Shown here: positions 41,778-50,588 of the stretch, one piece after another
Position numbering within the stretch: position 1 is the stretch's first letter
How the letters are laid out: every line of letters begins with the position of its first letter
Assembly: GCA_020160955.1 (NCBI GenBank)
Contig: JAIUOX010000015.1
Coordinates: 1-57,756 of the forward strand
Direction of reading: 5' to 3'
Origin: Pseudomonadota bacterium
Lineage (GTDB): Bacteria > Pseudomonadota > Alphaproteobacteria > Reyranellales > Reyranellaceae
DNA: 57,756 nt
The notes under the pieces: generated by a model
Told to the model about the DNA's origin: nothing
The model's input: the letters and a program-made list of their open reading frames with translations, nothing else
Database searches by the model: none
Position numbers and translations under genes: made by a program

Positions 41778-42983
41778 ATGGGAATACCCCGCCCCCGACA
41801 TGCCACGGCGGCCGATGCCGAAGCCCTCGCGTCGCTGCTGCCCGGCCTGGCGCGGTCGGACGATCCCGAGCGCGCGGTGTTCGTGCTCGACGGTCCCGGC
41901 GGGCCCGGCAGACCGGCCGCGGCGATCGCGCTGCAGCGCGCCGCCGACCACATCCGGGTCGAAGGGCTGGCGGGCGATGCCCGGCAGCGCCGCCGGCTGC
42001 TGGCCCACGCCGACCGCGCCGCGCGCGCGCTCGGTGTCGCGGAGTTGCGCGGCGCGGGCTTGCCCGACGGCCGGCGCCGCGTGAAGCGCGGCCCGGCGCA
42101 ACGCCTGTCCGACCACCTCGAGGGCGCCGGCGTTCCACTGTGGCGCGACGGCGACGCGCCGCTGTCGCAGAGCCTCTACTACCGCGGCACCTGGTCGGCC
42201 GGCGCGCTGCTGGTCGGGCTGGGCAGCATCTCGCTGGCGGTGTTCAGCGGCAGCGACATCACCCTCGCCCACGTGCTGGTCCCCGGGCTGCTGTCGGCCG
42301 CGGCCACGCTGTTCGCGGTCTTCCAGGTCGTGCTGCTGGCCCAGGCGGCGCGCCGCACCACCGGCCGGCGCGGCTTCACCGGGCTGGCCGCCGTGGCGGC
42401 CGCGGCGATCGTCGCGATCGGCGCCCTGGTGATCGAGCGCGCGGTCCCGGCGCTATCGGAGATGTGGACGATCTATACCGGGGACGAGGCGCTGAACGAC
42501 CTGTCGGTGACGGTGAGCCCGGACGGCGGCACGCTCTACGTCGTCGGCTCCTACGGCTTCGGCAGCGAAACGCTGGTCGAGCAGGCGCTCGACCGCAATC
42601 CCGGCATCTCGACCGTCGTGCTGGCCGGCCCGGGCGGGCGGGCGCAGGTCGGGTTCGATCTCTACCGGATGTTCCGCGACCGGCGGCTGGCGACCCGGGT
42701 CGACGGCGACTGCGCCTCGGCCTGCGCCTTCGCCTTCCTGGGCGGGGTCGAGCGCAGCGTCTCGCCGGGCGGCCGGCTGGGGTTCCACCGCGCCAGCTTC
42801 CCCGGCATGAGCGACAGCGACATGCACGCCAGCAACCGCGACCTGCGGCGCTTCCTGCTGCAGGGCGCGCGCCTCGCGCCGGACTTCGTCGACCGCGTGT
42901 TCGCCACGCCGCCCGATGACATCTGGGTGCCGACCCCGCAGGAACTGCTGGCCGGCCGGGTGATCAACCGCCCGGCGCCCTAG
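41778..42983 (+). CDS. Membrane protein with GNAT-like N-terminus and ClpP-like C-terminal domain, 401 aa
   Basis: Three parts. Residues 1 to about 125 begin like a GNAT acetyltransferase (PRPRHATAADAEALASLLPG), though the acetyl-CoA loop is not clear. Residues about 138-223 hold three hydrophobic segments. Residues about 235-400 resemble COG3904, a ClpP/crotonase-like predicted periplasmic protease: GGTLYVVGSYGFGSETL, then DCASACAFAFLGG with a candidate nucleophile Ser314, and GGRLGFHRASF with candidate His337. Two Cys flank Ser314. With one or three membrane passes the protease-like domain would face the periplasm. Substrates unknown; the GNAT assignment is tentative. Divergent from the molybdopterin gene and followed by a hairpin. 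Confidence 0.75.
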   Translation: MGIPRPRHATAADAEALASLLPGLARSDDPERAVFVLDGPGGPGRPAAAIALQRAADHIRVEGLAGDARQRRRLLAHADRAARALGVAELRGAGLPDGRRRVKRGPAQRLSDHLEGAGVPLWRDGDAPLSQSLYYRGTWSAGALLVGLGSISLAVFSGSDITLAHVLVPGLLSAAATLFAVFQVVLLAQAARRTTGRRGFTGLAAVAAAAIVAIGALVIERAVPALSEMWTIYTGDEALNDLSVTVSPDGGTLYVVGSYGFGSETLVEQALDRNPGISTVVLAGPGGRAQVGFDLYRMFRDRRLATRVDGDCASACAFAFLGGVERSVSPGGRLGFHRASFPGMSDSDMHASNRDLRRFLLQGARLAPDFVDRVFATPPDDIWVPTPQELLAGRVINRPAP

Positions 42984-42999
42984 AGGACCGGCCCAGAGG

Positions 43000-43026
43000 A
43001 CCGCCCTAGAGGGCCAGCAGGGCGGT
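43000..43026. terminator. Hairpin between convergent genes
   Basis: Perfect 8-base inverted repeat ACCGCCCT / AGGGCGGT with an 11-base loop, 17 bases after the stop of the ClpP-like gene and overlapping the end of the leftward 49-residue ORF. There is no T run. It could serve both convergent genes. Confidence 0.35.
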
Positions 43027-43155
43027 CGCGGCGTTGGCGTCCGGCAGACCGCCCAGCAGGGCCAGGATGCCGAGCAGAGCGGCCGGCCACCATTCGGCCA
43101 GCCGGCTGAGGGGAGCGCGGTGGAAGTCCCTGGGCGACTCGAGCGGGAGGTACAT
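43006..43155 (-). CDS. Small membrane protein, 49 aa
   Basis: An ATG-initiated 50-codon frame encoding a basic, Trp-containing N-terminal half (FHRAPLSRLAEWW) and one hydrophobic segment (PAALLGILALLGGL) ending in NAATALLAL. It looks like a single-pass membrane microprotein. It lies between convergent genes and just downstream of an AT-rich stretch (43156-43326) unlike its GC-rich surroundings. No clear ribosome binding site was seen. No family recognised. Confidence 0.45.
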   Translation of the reverse strand: MYLPLESPRDFHRAPLSRLAEWWPAALLGILALLGGLPDANAATALLAL

Positions 43156-43326
43156 GGGAAGAAGCCCTTGGTGATCGAAAGCGATTGAGAATATCAGTTA
43201 AGAATACTCGATAAGCCTCTGAAATACAAAGAGTATAGCCAATCTCTACGCCTGCTTTCTTGACGCAGCCAAGATATGGGGTGGCCCAGCCTTTCCCCAT
43301 CAAGATCAAGCGGTTGGAGGCGGTTC
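43156..43326. other. AT-rich intergenic patch
   Basis: About 170 bases with clearly lower GC than anything around them. It contains two similar AT-rich sites, GAGAATATC and AGAATACTC, about 14 bases apart. It lies between the end of the ABC exporter and the start of the 49-residue ORF, so it is the only place for that ORF's promoter and any regulator site. I could not identify a known operator. Confidence 0.4.
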
Positions 43327-45081
43327 CTAGTCCGCGGCTGCGGACAGGTTGAACTGCAGCTCGGCAAGCCGGGCGTACAGCCCGTCGCGACGCACCAGGT
43401 CGCCGTGGCGGCCGATATCGACCACCCGTCCCTGGTCGATGACGGCGATCCGGTCGGCCTTCTGCACGGTCGCCAGCCGGTGGGCGATCACCAGCGTGGT
43501 GCGGCCGGTCATCAGCCGGTCGAGCGCCTGCTGGACGGCCAGCTCGCTCTCGGCGTCGAGCGCGCTGGTCGCCTCGTCGAGCATCAGGATGGCGGGGTTG
43601 CGCAGGACCGCCCGGGCGATCGCGATGCGCTGGCGCTGGCCGCCCGACAGGCGGACGCCGCGCGCGCCCAGATGGGTCGCGAAGCCCTGCGGCAGCGCCT
43701 CGATGAAGCCCAGCGCCGAGGCCGTCTCGGCCGCCGCCCGGACCTCGGCGTCGGTGGCCTCGGGCCGGCCGTAGCGGATGTTGTCGGCGACCGAGGCGGT
43801 GAACAGCACCGGCTCCTGGGGCACGATCGCCAGGGCGCCCCGCAGGTCGGCGAAGGCGAGGTCGCGGATGTCGACGCCGTCGACCCGGACCGTCCCCGCT
43901 TCCGGGTCGTAGAAGCGCAGCAGCAGGTTGAACACCGTGGTCTTGCCGGCGCCCGACGGGCCGACGATGGCGACCGTCTCGCCCGGCGCCACGTCGAGAC
44001 GCAGGCCGTCCAGCGCCAGCTGTTCCGGCCGGGTCGGGTAGCGGAACGACACGTCCTCGAAGCTCACTGCGCCCTTCAGGGGCTTTGGCAGCGCCCGGGG
44101 CGTGGCCGGCTCGACGATCACCGGCGGCTCGGCGCGCAGCTCGGCCAGCCGCTCGGCGGCGCCGGCGGCGCGCTGCAGGTCGCCGATGTTCTCGCTGATC
44201 GAGCCGCCCGAGGTCGCGACCAGCACGGCGTAGAACACGAAGGCCGACAGGTCGCCGGCCGAGATCGTGCCGGTCAGCACGTCGTGGCCGCCCATCCAGA
44301 GGAGGAAGCCGACCGCGGCGAACACCACGAAGATCACCATCGTGGTCATCACGGCGCGCTGGGCGATGCGCTGCCGGGCGGCATCGAACGCCCGCTCGGT
44401 CGCCTCGCCGAAACGCCGCGCCGCGCGCTCTTCCTGGGCGAAGGCCTGCACGGTGCGCACCGCGTCCAGCGTCTCGCCGCCTTCCGACACCATGTCGGCC
44501 ATCCGCGCCTGGGCCTCGCGCGACAGGCGCCGCACGCGCCGGCCGAACACGATGATCGGCGCCACCACCAGCGGCACCACCGCCAGCACCAGGGCGGCCA
44601 GCTTGGGGTTGGTCACGACCAGCATGACCACGCCACCGATGCACATCAGCGTGTTGCGCAGCACCACCGAGGCCGACGAGCCGACCACCTGCTCGATCAG
44701 CTGGGCGTCCGACGAGATGCGGCTCATGACGTCGCCCGAGCGCTTGACCTCGAACCACGCCGGCCCCAGCCGCACGACGTGGGCGAACAGGTCGCGGCGG
44801 ACGTCGCCGACCACGCGCTCGCCCAGCCACGACACGAGGTAGAAGCGGGCGCCCGAGGCGACCGCCAGCACGGCGGCGACGACGATCAGCGAGGCCAGCG
44901 CGTAGTCCAGGATGTCGCCCCGCCCCTGCGCGAAGCCACGGTCGATCAGGGCCCGCAGGCAGGCGCCGAAGGCCAGGACGGTGCCGGCCGCGATGATCAG
45001 CGACAGGGAAGCGAGCACGACCTTGCCGCGGTAGGGCCGGAGGTAGGGTGCGAGTAGCTGGAGGCCGGCGTAACGGTTCAT
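43327..45081 (-). CDS. ABC exporter, fused membrane and ATPase domains (MsbA-like), 584 aa
   Basis: Half-transporter that homodimerises to export lipid or drug-like molecules. Residues about 10-310 hold six membrane segments, with the typical coupling helix regions (ERVVGDVRRDLFAHVVRL, GDVMSRISSDAQLIEQVVG). The ATPase has Walker A GPSGAGKTTVFNLL, Q-loop VPQEPVLF, signature RLSGGQRQRIAIARA, Walker B ILMLDEATSALD and the switch His in VIAHRL. The ATG at 45081 (MNRYAGLQLLAPYLRPYRG) was preferred to a longer in-frame start. Lipid A, glycolipid or drug substrates are possible; the sequence does not choose. Confidence 0.9.
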   Translation of the reverse strand: MNRYAGLQLLAPYLRPYRGKVVLASLSLIIAAGTVLAFGACLRALIDRGFAQGRGDILDYALASLIVVAAVLAVASGARFYLVSWLGERVVGDVRRDLFAHVVRLGPAWFEVKRSGDVMSRISSDAQLIEQVVGSSASVVLRNTLMCIGGVVMLVVTNPKLAALVLAVVPLVVAPIIVFGRRVRRLSREAQARMADMVSEGGETLDAVRTVQAFAQEERAARRFGEATERAFDAARQRIAQRAVMTTMVIFVVFAAVGFLLWMGGHDVLTGTISAGDLSAFVFYAVLVATSGGSISENIGDLQRAAGAAERLAELRAEPPVIVEPATPRALPKPLKGAVSFEDVSFRYPTRPEQLALDGLRLDVAPGETVAIVGPSGAGKTTVFNLLLRFYDPEAGTVRVDGVDIRDLAFADLRGALAIVPQEPVLFTASVADNIRYGRPEATDAEVRAAAETASALGFIEALPQGFATHLGARGVRLSGGQRQRIAIARAVLRNPAILMLDEATSALDAESELAVQQALDRLMTGRTTLVIAHRLATVQKADRIAVIDQGRVVDIGRHGDLVRRDGLYARLAELQFNLSAAAD

Positions 45082-45185
45082 CTTCTGGCGGCGGCTCGAT
45101 GATGGGTCAGGTCTTGATGGGACATCGGGTCTAGCGCCGGTGCCGCGGACGCACAACCGGGCTGGTCAACCGGCGCCGGTGGGCG

Positions 45186-45959
45186 TCAGTTCCGCAGGCC
45201 CCAGGCCGGCGCCAGGGTCTGCCAGACGATCGCCTGGGCCTGCGCCGTCGCCTCGGCGCTCGGCTGGTAGCGGAACGGCCGGCTGGCGACCGTGAAGCTG
45301 CCGCTGGAACGGTTGTCGAAGCCGTGGTGAGCGCCGGGCATGACGTGGAACGCGATCCGGCCGCCAGCCAGCCGCCGGCACTGGCCGAACGTGTCTTGGT
45401 ACTGCCCCCAGTCGTCGGCATCGCCGTAGAGGATCTGCACCGGGGTCGGACCATCCTTGGCGTAGTCGGTCGTGCACGATCCTGCGCAACCCGGGTAGAA
45501 GGCGAAGACCGCCGTCGGGCCGGCCGGCGCGCCGCGGAAGGTCCGGGCGGAATTGAGCACCTCGGTGCCGCCCCGCGAGAAACCCATCAGCGCGAAGCGC
45601 GTGCTGTCGATCGCCGGCTGCTCGGCCCGCGCGAGATCGAGCACGTCGCGCGCATCGCCATTGTACTGCAGGCTGCAGCCGACACCGCTCCAGTCGGCCC
45701 GGCCGCGGGCCGCCGCCGAGCGCACCTGCGCCACCGCGATGCCACGGGCGTTCAGCCAGTCGACCCAGGCGTTGCGCGCGTTGGGCCGCGTGCCGCCGCT
45801 GCCCTCGATCAGGATGACGAGCGGGGGTTTCTGGACACCGGCCGGAACGAACCACTGCACGAACGCCCGGAAGTCCTCCGGCTTGGCCGACGCCGGTCCC
45901 GGCAGCGAACCGGCGAGAACGGCCACCACGACGAGCGAGAGCTTAAGCAGGAGCCTCAT
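45186..45959 (-). CDS. Secreted dienelactone hydrolase-like alpha/beta hydrolase, 257 aa
   Basis: Exported alpha/beta hydrolase. A signal peptide (LLLKLSLVVVAVLAGSLPGPASA) covers residues about 3-25. The nucleophile elbow is ALMGFSRGGTEVL, the acid is in LYGDADDWGQY, and the His in MPGAHHGFDNRS; CAGSC and other Cys suggest a periplasmic disulfide. The family normally cleaves esters and lactones. Substrate unknown. The gene starts eight bases after the stop of cyaY on the same strand and is probably cotranscribed with it, though the two have no known link. Confidence 0.85.
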   Translation of the reverse strand: MRLLLKLSLVVVAVLAGSLPGPASAKPEDFRAFVQWFVPAGVQKPPLVILIEGSGGTRPNARNAWVDWLNARGIAVAQVRSAAARGRADWSGVGCSLQYNGDARDVLDLARAEQPAIDSTRFALMGFSRGGTEVLNSARTFRGAPAGPTAVFAFYPGCAGSCTTDYAKDGPTPVQILYGDADDWGQYQDTFGQCRRLAGGRIAFHVMPGAHHGFDNRSSGSFTVASRPFRYQPSAEATAQAQAIVWQTLAPAWGLRN

Positions 45960-45966
45960 GCGTGCC

Positions 45967-46272
45967 TCAGGTCGGCGCCCCCGACACCGGGACGCCCAGT
46001 TCAGCCGACAGGACGGTCAGGAGATCGTCCCCCTCTCGCGTGTCGCGCCACAGGCCGGCGGCCTCGTCGAAGGCGTAGTGGCGCGCCCCGCTCAGGGGAG
46101 AGCTTAGCCAAATTTGCCGGGTGGGTGCATGTTTATTGACCAGCCAGGTGCCCTGGTCGGCCTCGATGGTCAGGACGCCGCCCTGCAGGTCGGCATCCTC
46201 GTGGCGGCCGATTTCCTCTTCCAGGGCGGCCAGCAGGGCGTCGGCCCTAGCTTCGAACGCGGGTTCGCTCAT
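45967..46272 (-). CDS. cyaY: Iron donor protein CyaY (frataxin homologue)
   Basis: Small iron-binding protein that modulates Fe-S cluster assembly. The 101-residue product fits the family: an acidic N-terminal helix ([21 protein letters not shown]) supplying iron ligands, then the beta-sheet with [32 protein letters not shown], the frataxin signature. The ATG at 46272 gives the normal N-terminus; a longer in-frame start at 46308 adds an unrelated tail. It is divergent from rpmE by 148 bases. Confidence 0.9.
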   Translation of the reverse strand: MSEPAFEARADALLAALEEEIGRHEDADLQGGVLTIEADQGTWLVNKHAPTRQIWLSSPLSGARHYAFDEAAGLWRDTREGDDLLTVLSAELGVPVSGAPT

Positions 46273-46420
46273 GGCCCGAGGTCTACAGGCCTCCGCGGAC
46301 CCCGACAACGACCACCGCCGCCGGCCTCCGGCGGGCTTGTTCTCGCCCGTCTCGGCCTGTATACCCGCCGCCTTGTCGCGCCGGCCGGTCGGAATCGGCC
46401 CCTTTGCGCTGGAGATTGTG

Positions 46421-46684
46421 ATGAAAGAGAAGATCCACCCCGACTACCACAAGATCACCGTGGTGATGACCGACGGCTCGTCTTTCGAGACCCGGTCGAC
46501 CTGGGGCAAGGAAGGCGCGAGCCTCCGCCTGGACATCGATCCGAAGACCCACCCGGCGTGGACCGGCGTGCGCCAGACGCTCGACCGCGGCGGCCGCGTG
46601 CAGCGCTTCAAGGATCGCTTCGGCGTCGGCGCCGGCACCAAGTCGTCGGGCGCGAAGCCCGAAGCGGCGCCCAAGAAGAAGTAA
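46421..46684 (+). CDS. rpmE: 50S ribosomal protein L31
   Basis: Ribosomal large-subunit protein. [19 protein letters not shown] is a canonical L31 N-terminus. It lacks the CxxC-type zinc Cys of other L31 forms, so it is the non-zinc version seen in alphaproteobacteria. The 87-residue length and Lys-rich C-terminus (KPEAAPKKK) fit. The ATG has a GGAG six bases away. A terminator hairpin follows the stop. Confidence 0.93.
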   Translation: MKEKIHPDYHKITVVMTDGSSFETRSTWGKEGASLRLDIDPKTHPAWTGVRQTLDRGGRVQRFKDRFGVGAGTKSSGAKPEAAPKKK

Positions 46685-46688
46685 TCGC

Positions 46689-46705
46689 AGCCTCCGCCGG
46701 AGGCT
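46689..46705 (+). terminator. Hairpin after rpmE
   Basis: A 17-base palindrome (AGCCTCC / GGAGGCT, 3-base loop) directly follows the rpmE stop, with CTGTTA after it. It would separate rpmE from the molybdopterin oxidoreductase gene 40 bases further on. The T run is poor. Confidence 0.5.
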
Positions 46706-46744
46706 CTGTTACACTGCCGTCTCCCCATCGAAGGAGACGGTCCG

Positions 46745-48790
46745 GTGAAGTCGCAAGTTAGAGTCGTCTGTGCGCACGATTGTCCCGACATGTGCTCGCT
46801 CATCGCGCATGTCGAGGACGGCCAGGTGGTGCGCGTCCAGGGCGACCCCGACCATCCCTACACGGCGGGCTTCGCCTGCGGGAAGGTCAACCGCGACGCC
46901 GATCTCGTCAATTCGCCGGAACGCATCGCCACGCCGCTGAAGCGCGTCGGGCCGAAGGGCGCCGGCCAGTTCGCCGCCATCGGCTGGGACGAGGCGCTCG
47001 ACACCATCGCGGCGCGCTGGAAGGCGATCATCGCCGAGAGCGGCCCGCTCGCCCTGCTCGGCTACGCCTACTCGGCCCACCAGGGCCTCACCAACCGCGG
47101 CCTCGTGAACGGCCTGTTCCACGCACTGGGCACGACGCGCCTGGCCGCCGGCACGGTCTGCGACTCGTGCTGCGAGGCGGCGTGGGACGCCACTGTCGGC
47201 CCGGTCGGCAGCGCCGATCCCGAGGACGTCGTTCATTCCGACCTGGTGATCGCCTGGGGCGCCGACCTCGCGGCGACCAACGTGCACTTCTGGGCGCTGG
47301 CCGAGACGCAGAAGAAGAAGCGCGGCCTGCCGATCGTGGTGATCGACCCGCGCCGCACGCGCAGCGCCAAGGCGGCCGATCTCTACCTGCCGATCCGCAT
47401 CGGCACCGATGCCGCGCTGGCGCTCGGCGTCATGCACATCCTGGTGCGCGACGGGCTCGCCAACCGCGCCTACCTCGCCAGCCACACGCTGGGCTTCGAC
47501 AAGGTCGAGAAGGACATCCTGCCGAACTTCCCGCCGCAGCGGGTCGCCGAGATCACCGGCCTGCCGGTCGCCGACATCGAGAAGCTGGCGGCGCTCTACG
47601 GCAAGGCCAAGGCGGCGCTGATCCGGCTGGGCGAAGGCATGACGCGCCTCACCCACGGCGGCCAGGCGTTGCGCGCGGTCGCGCTGCTGCCCGGCGTCAC
47701 CGGGCACTACGCGGTGCGCGGCGGCGGCGCGGTGCTGCTCACCGCCGCCTCGTGCGACCTCAACTACAACGCGGTGCGCAAGCCGTCCGGCCCGGCCGCG
47801 ACGCGCAGCGTCAATCACCTGCGGCTGGGCGAGGATCTCCTCAACCTCAAGGACCCGCCGATCCGTGCCCTGTTCATCGCCGCCAACAACCCGGCGGTGA
47901 CCTGCCCCGAGGCGCACAAGGTGCGCCAGGGCCTGGCGCGCGAGGACCTGTTCACCGTGGTCCACGATCCCTTCATGACCGACACGGCGAAGTACGCCGA
48001 TATCGTGCTGCCGGCGGCGAACTACCTCGAGACCGACGACCTCTACCGCGCCTACGGCGCCTACTGGATGCAGTGGGGCCGCCAGGCCGCCAAGCCGCGC
48101 GGCGAGGCGCGGTCGAACTTCGCGGTGGCGCAGGCGCTGGCCCAGCGCATGGGCCTCGCCGATCGCATCTTCACGCTGTCGCCGCAGGACGCGGCGCGCG
48201 AACTGCTGAAGGGCGCCACCGGCCCGGCCGGCGCCGCCGACCCGGACAAGCTGTTCGCCGGCGAGCCGATTCACATCGCCCACCCGTTCGAGGGCCAGAA
48301 GTTCGCGACGCCCTCGGGCAAGCTCGAGTTCCATTCCGAGCAGCTGGCGAAGCAGGGCCTGCCCGCCCTGCCCGACTGGCAGCCCGACCCGGTCGAGGCC
48401 GCCGAGGCGAAGCGCTGGCCGCTGCGCCTGCTGACCGCGCCCGGCTACTTCCAGGCCCACACCGCCTTCTCCGGCGTCGACTACCTGCGGCGCCGCGAGG
48501 GCAAGCCGTTCTGCGTGCTGCACCCCGCGGACGCCGCGGCGCGCGGCCTCAAGAGCGGCGACACGGTGCGGCTGCACAACGACCGCGGCGAGATCGGTCT
48601 CGAGTTGCAGGTGAATGACGAGATCCAGCCCGGCGTCGTGCTGGTCCCCGGCCAGCGCCCCGTCGGCGAGGCGGTCGCCGGCACGATCAACATGCTGTGC
48701 TCGGACCGCTACACCGACATGGGCGAAGGCGCGACCTACCAGAGCACGTGGCTGGAGGTCGGGCCGTGGCCGGCGTCGCGCGCCGCCTGA
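46745..48790 (+). CDS. Molybdopterin oxidoreductase (DMSO reductase family), 681 aa
   Basis: Second molybdenum bis-MGD oxidoreductase. The N-terminus VRVVCAHDCPDMCSLIAHVEDG and GFACGK give Cx3Cx3C and a distal Cys for a 4Fe-4S cluster. Near residue 140 GTVCDSCCEAAWDAT is the metal-ligand region, differing from the first enzyme at 39620. HSDLVIAWGADLAATNVHFW, IVVIDPRRTRSAKAADLYL and GLKSGDTVRLHNDRGEIG are MGD-binding segments. No Tat signal. The start is a GTG with GGAGACGG upstream. Its last 25 bases overlap the next gene. Substrate unknown. Confidence 0.88.
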   Translation: MKSQVRVVCAHDCPDMCSLIAHVEDGQVVRVQGDPDHPYTAGFACGKVNRDADLVNSPERIATPLKRVGPKGAGQFAAIGWDEALDTIAARWKAIIAESGPLALLGYAYSAHQGLTNRGLVNGLFHALGTTRLAAGTVCDSCCEAAWDATVGPVGSADPEDVVHSDLVIAWGADLAATNVHFWALAETQKKKRGLPIVVIDPRRTRSAKAADLYLPIRIGTDAALALGVMHILVRDGLANRAYLASHTLGFDKVEKDILPNFPPQRVAEITGLPVADIEKLAALYGKAKAALIRLGEGMTRLTHGGQALRAVALLPGVTGHYAVRGGGAVLLTAASCDLNYNAVRKPSGPAATRSVNHLRLGEDLLNLKDPPIRALFIAANNPAVTCPEAHKVRQGLAREDLFTVVHDPFMTDTAKYADIVLPAANYLETDDLYRAYGAYWMQWGRQAAKPRGEARSNFAVAQALAQRMGLADRIFTLSPQDAARELLKGATGPAGAADPDKLFAGEPIHIAHPFEGQKFATPSGKLEFHSEQLAKQGLPALPDWQPDPVEAAEAKRWPLRLLTAPGYFQAHTAFSGVDYLRRREGKPFCVLHPADAAARGLKSGDTVRLHNDRGEIGLELQVNDEIQPGVVLVPGQRPVGEAVAGTINMLCSDRYTDMGEGATYQSTWLEVGPWPASRAA

Positions 48791-49719
48791 TCCTCGACAC
48801 CGATGGCGGCGTCGACGACGCGCAGGCCCTCTTGCTGCTGATCGGCGCCGGGCGCGTGCCCGACGCCATCACGACGGTGTTCGGCAACGTCGCGCTCGAC
48901 GCCGCGACCGACAACGTGCTGGCGACCCTCGCGGTGGCGGGCGTCGAGGTGCCGGTCCATGCCGGCGCCGCCGACCCGCTGGCCGGCGACCGCATCCACG
49001 CCCACGCCGTGCACGGCGAGGACGGGCTGGCCGGTGCGCCGCGCCCGGCCCGCGTCGGCCGCGCTGCCAGCCGCGACGGCGTCGGCTTCCTGGTCGAGAC
49101 CTTCGCGGCCGCCGCCGCGGCGGGCGAGCGCGTCGACCTCCTGACCATCGGGCCACTCACCAACCTCGCGCTCGCCCTGCAGCGTGCCCCCGGCATCGTC
49201 GCGGGCATCGGCACGCTCACCGTCATGGGCGGTACGCTGCACGGCCGCGGCAACGTCACCCCGGCCGCCGAGTTCAACATCTACGCCGACCCGGAGGCCG
49301 CCGCGGTCGCCTTCGCGGCCGACGTCGCGACCACCGTGGTGCCGTGGGAAACCTGCGTCGCGCACCGGCTGGACGGCGCCACCATTGACCGCCTGTTCGG
49401 GCCGGTCCCCGACGGGCAATGGCGGCGCTTCGTCGACGCGCTGCTGCGCAACGAGCGCGAACGTCATGTCCGCCAGGGCCTGGGCGACGTCCTGCTGTTC
49501 ATCGACCCGCTGGCCGCGGCGGTGGCGGTCGAGCCCGCCATCGTGACCCGCAGCCTGCGGGCCAGCGTGGACGTGGCGCTGGCGCCCGGCCTCACCCGGG
49601 GCATGACGGTGGTCGACCCGTCCGGCCGGGTGGGCACGCCGCCGGTCACCCTGGTCGAGGCGGCCCGCGACGACCGGCTGGCCGCCCTGTTCGCCGCCAG
49701 CCTCCGGCCACCCGGATAG
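48766..49719 (+). CDS. Inosine/uridine-preferring nucleoside hydrolase family protein, 317 aa
   Basis: Hydrolyses the N-glycosidic bond of nucleosides, releasing ribose and base. The calcium-binding motif DTDGGVDDAQALLLL is at residues about 11-25; VFGNVALDAATDN, TIGPLTNLALAL and GAAEFNIYADPEAA-like AEFNIYADPEAAAVA complete the family core. The GTG at 48766 lies in the end of the preceding gene and has GGAGG seven bases upstream, which decides the start. Overlap of 25 bases suggests cotranscription with the molybdopterin gene. Confidence 0.9.
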   Translation: MAGVARRLILDTDGGVDDAQALLLLIGAGRVPDAITTVFGNVALDAATDNVLATLAVAGVEVPVHAGAADPLAGDRIHAHAVHGEDGLAGAPRPARVGRAASRDGVGFLVETFAAAAAAGERVDLLTIGPLTNLALALQRAPGIVAGIGTLTVMGGTLHGRGNVTPAAEFNIYADPEAAAVAFAADVATTVVPWETCVAHRLDGATIDRLFGPVPDGQWRRFVDALLRNERERHVRQGLGDVLLFIDPLAAAVAVEPAIVTRSLRASVDVALAPGLTRGMTVVDPSGRVGTPPVTLVEAARDDRLAALFAASLRPPG

Positions 49720-49811
49720 TTTCGCGGGCAGGCTCCCGGACGGAAAATCTTTTCCCCCTTGGCACGAAATGCGCTTATCTCTCCGGGGTTTCCGGGTGCG
49801 TGGCGAGAGGA

Positions 49812-50588
49812 ATGGCGGGAAAGTCGAAACCGGTGGTGGGCGTGATCGGCAACGCCCAGGTGATCAATGACCGGCACAACGTGCAGCTGGTCGGCCAGCG
49901 CAACCTGCGCGCCATCGCCGAGGTCGCGGGCGCCCTGCCCCTGATGTTCGCCGGCGCCCCCGACATCACCGATATCGATGCGCTGCTGGGCGCGGTCGAC
50001 GGCATCCTGCTCACCGGCGCCCGCGCCAACGTCCACCCGACCCGCTTCGGCCTGCCGCCCGACCCGCGGCACGAACCCTACGACCAGGATCGCGACGCCA
50101 TGGCGCTGGCGCTGATCGAGGCCTGCGTGGCGCGCGCCATCCCGATCTTCGGTATCTGCCGCGGCCTGCAGGAAATGAACGTCGCCTTCGGCGGCACGCT
50201 CCATCCCGAGATCCGCGAGATCCCCGGCCGCATGAACCACCGCATGCCGCGGCTCGCCAACGGCGACATCCATCCCGACCCCGAGGTTGTGTTCGCCGAC
50301 CGCCACGACGTCGACCTCGCGAAGGACGGCGTGTTCGCCCGCCTGCTCGGCTGCGAGCGCATCCGCGTGAACTCGCTGCACGGCCAGGGGATCGAGCAGC
50401 CGGGCCAGCGCGTGACCGTCGAGGGCATCGCCGAGGACGGCACCATCGAGGCGATCAGCATCGCCGAGGCGCCGGGCTTCGCGCTGGGCGTCCAGTGGCA
50501 CGCCGAGTACGATCCGCAGATCAACCCGATCAACCGCACGCTGTTCCAGGCCTTCGGCAAGGCGCTGCAGGAAAGCGCCCGCCGCTAG
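49812..50588 (+). CDS. Peptidase C26 / class I glutamine amidotransferase-like protein, 258 aa
   Basis: Gamma-glutamyl hydrolase-type protein related to PuuD. The nucleophile region is IPIFGICRGLQEMNVAFGG, with the Cys in GICRG; the His-Glu pair is in ALGVQWHAEY. NSLHGQGIEQPG and GILLTGARANVHP are also typical. PuuD hydrolyses gamma-glutamyl-GABA in putrescine catabolism; no other put or puu genes are seen here, so the real substrate is open. The ATG has GAGAGGA upstream. The end overlaps the convergent MFS gene by four bases. Confidence 0.87.
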   Translation: MAGKSKPVVGVIGNAQVINDRHNVQLVGQRNLRAIAEVAGALPLMFAGAPDITDIDALLGAVDGILLTGARANVHPTRFGLPPDPRHEPYDQDRDAMALALIEACVARAIPIFGICRGLQEMNVAFGGTLHPEIREIPGRMNHRMPRLANGDIHPDPEVVFADRHDVDLAKDGVFARLLGCERIRVNSLHGQGIEQPGQRVTVEGIAEDGTIEAISIAEAPGFALGVQWHAEYDPQINPINRTLFQAFGKALQESARR

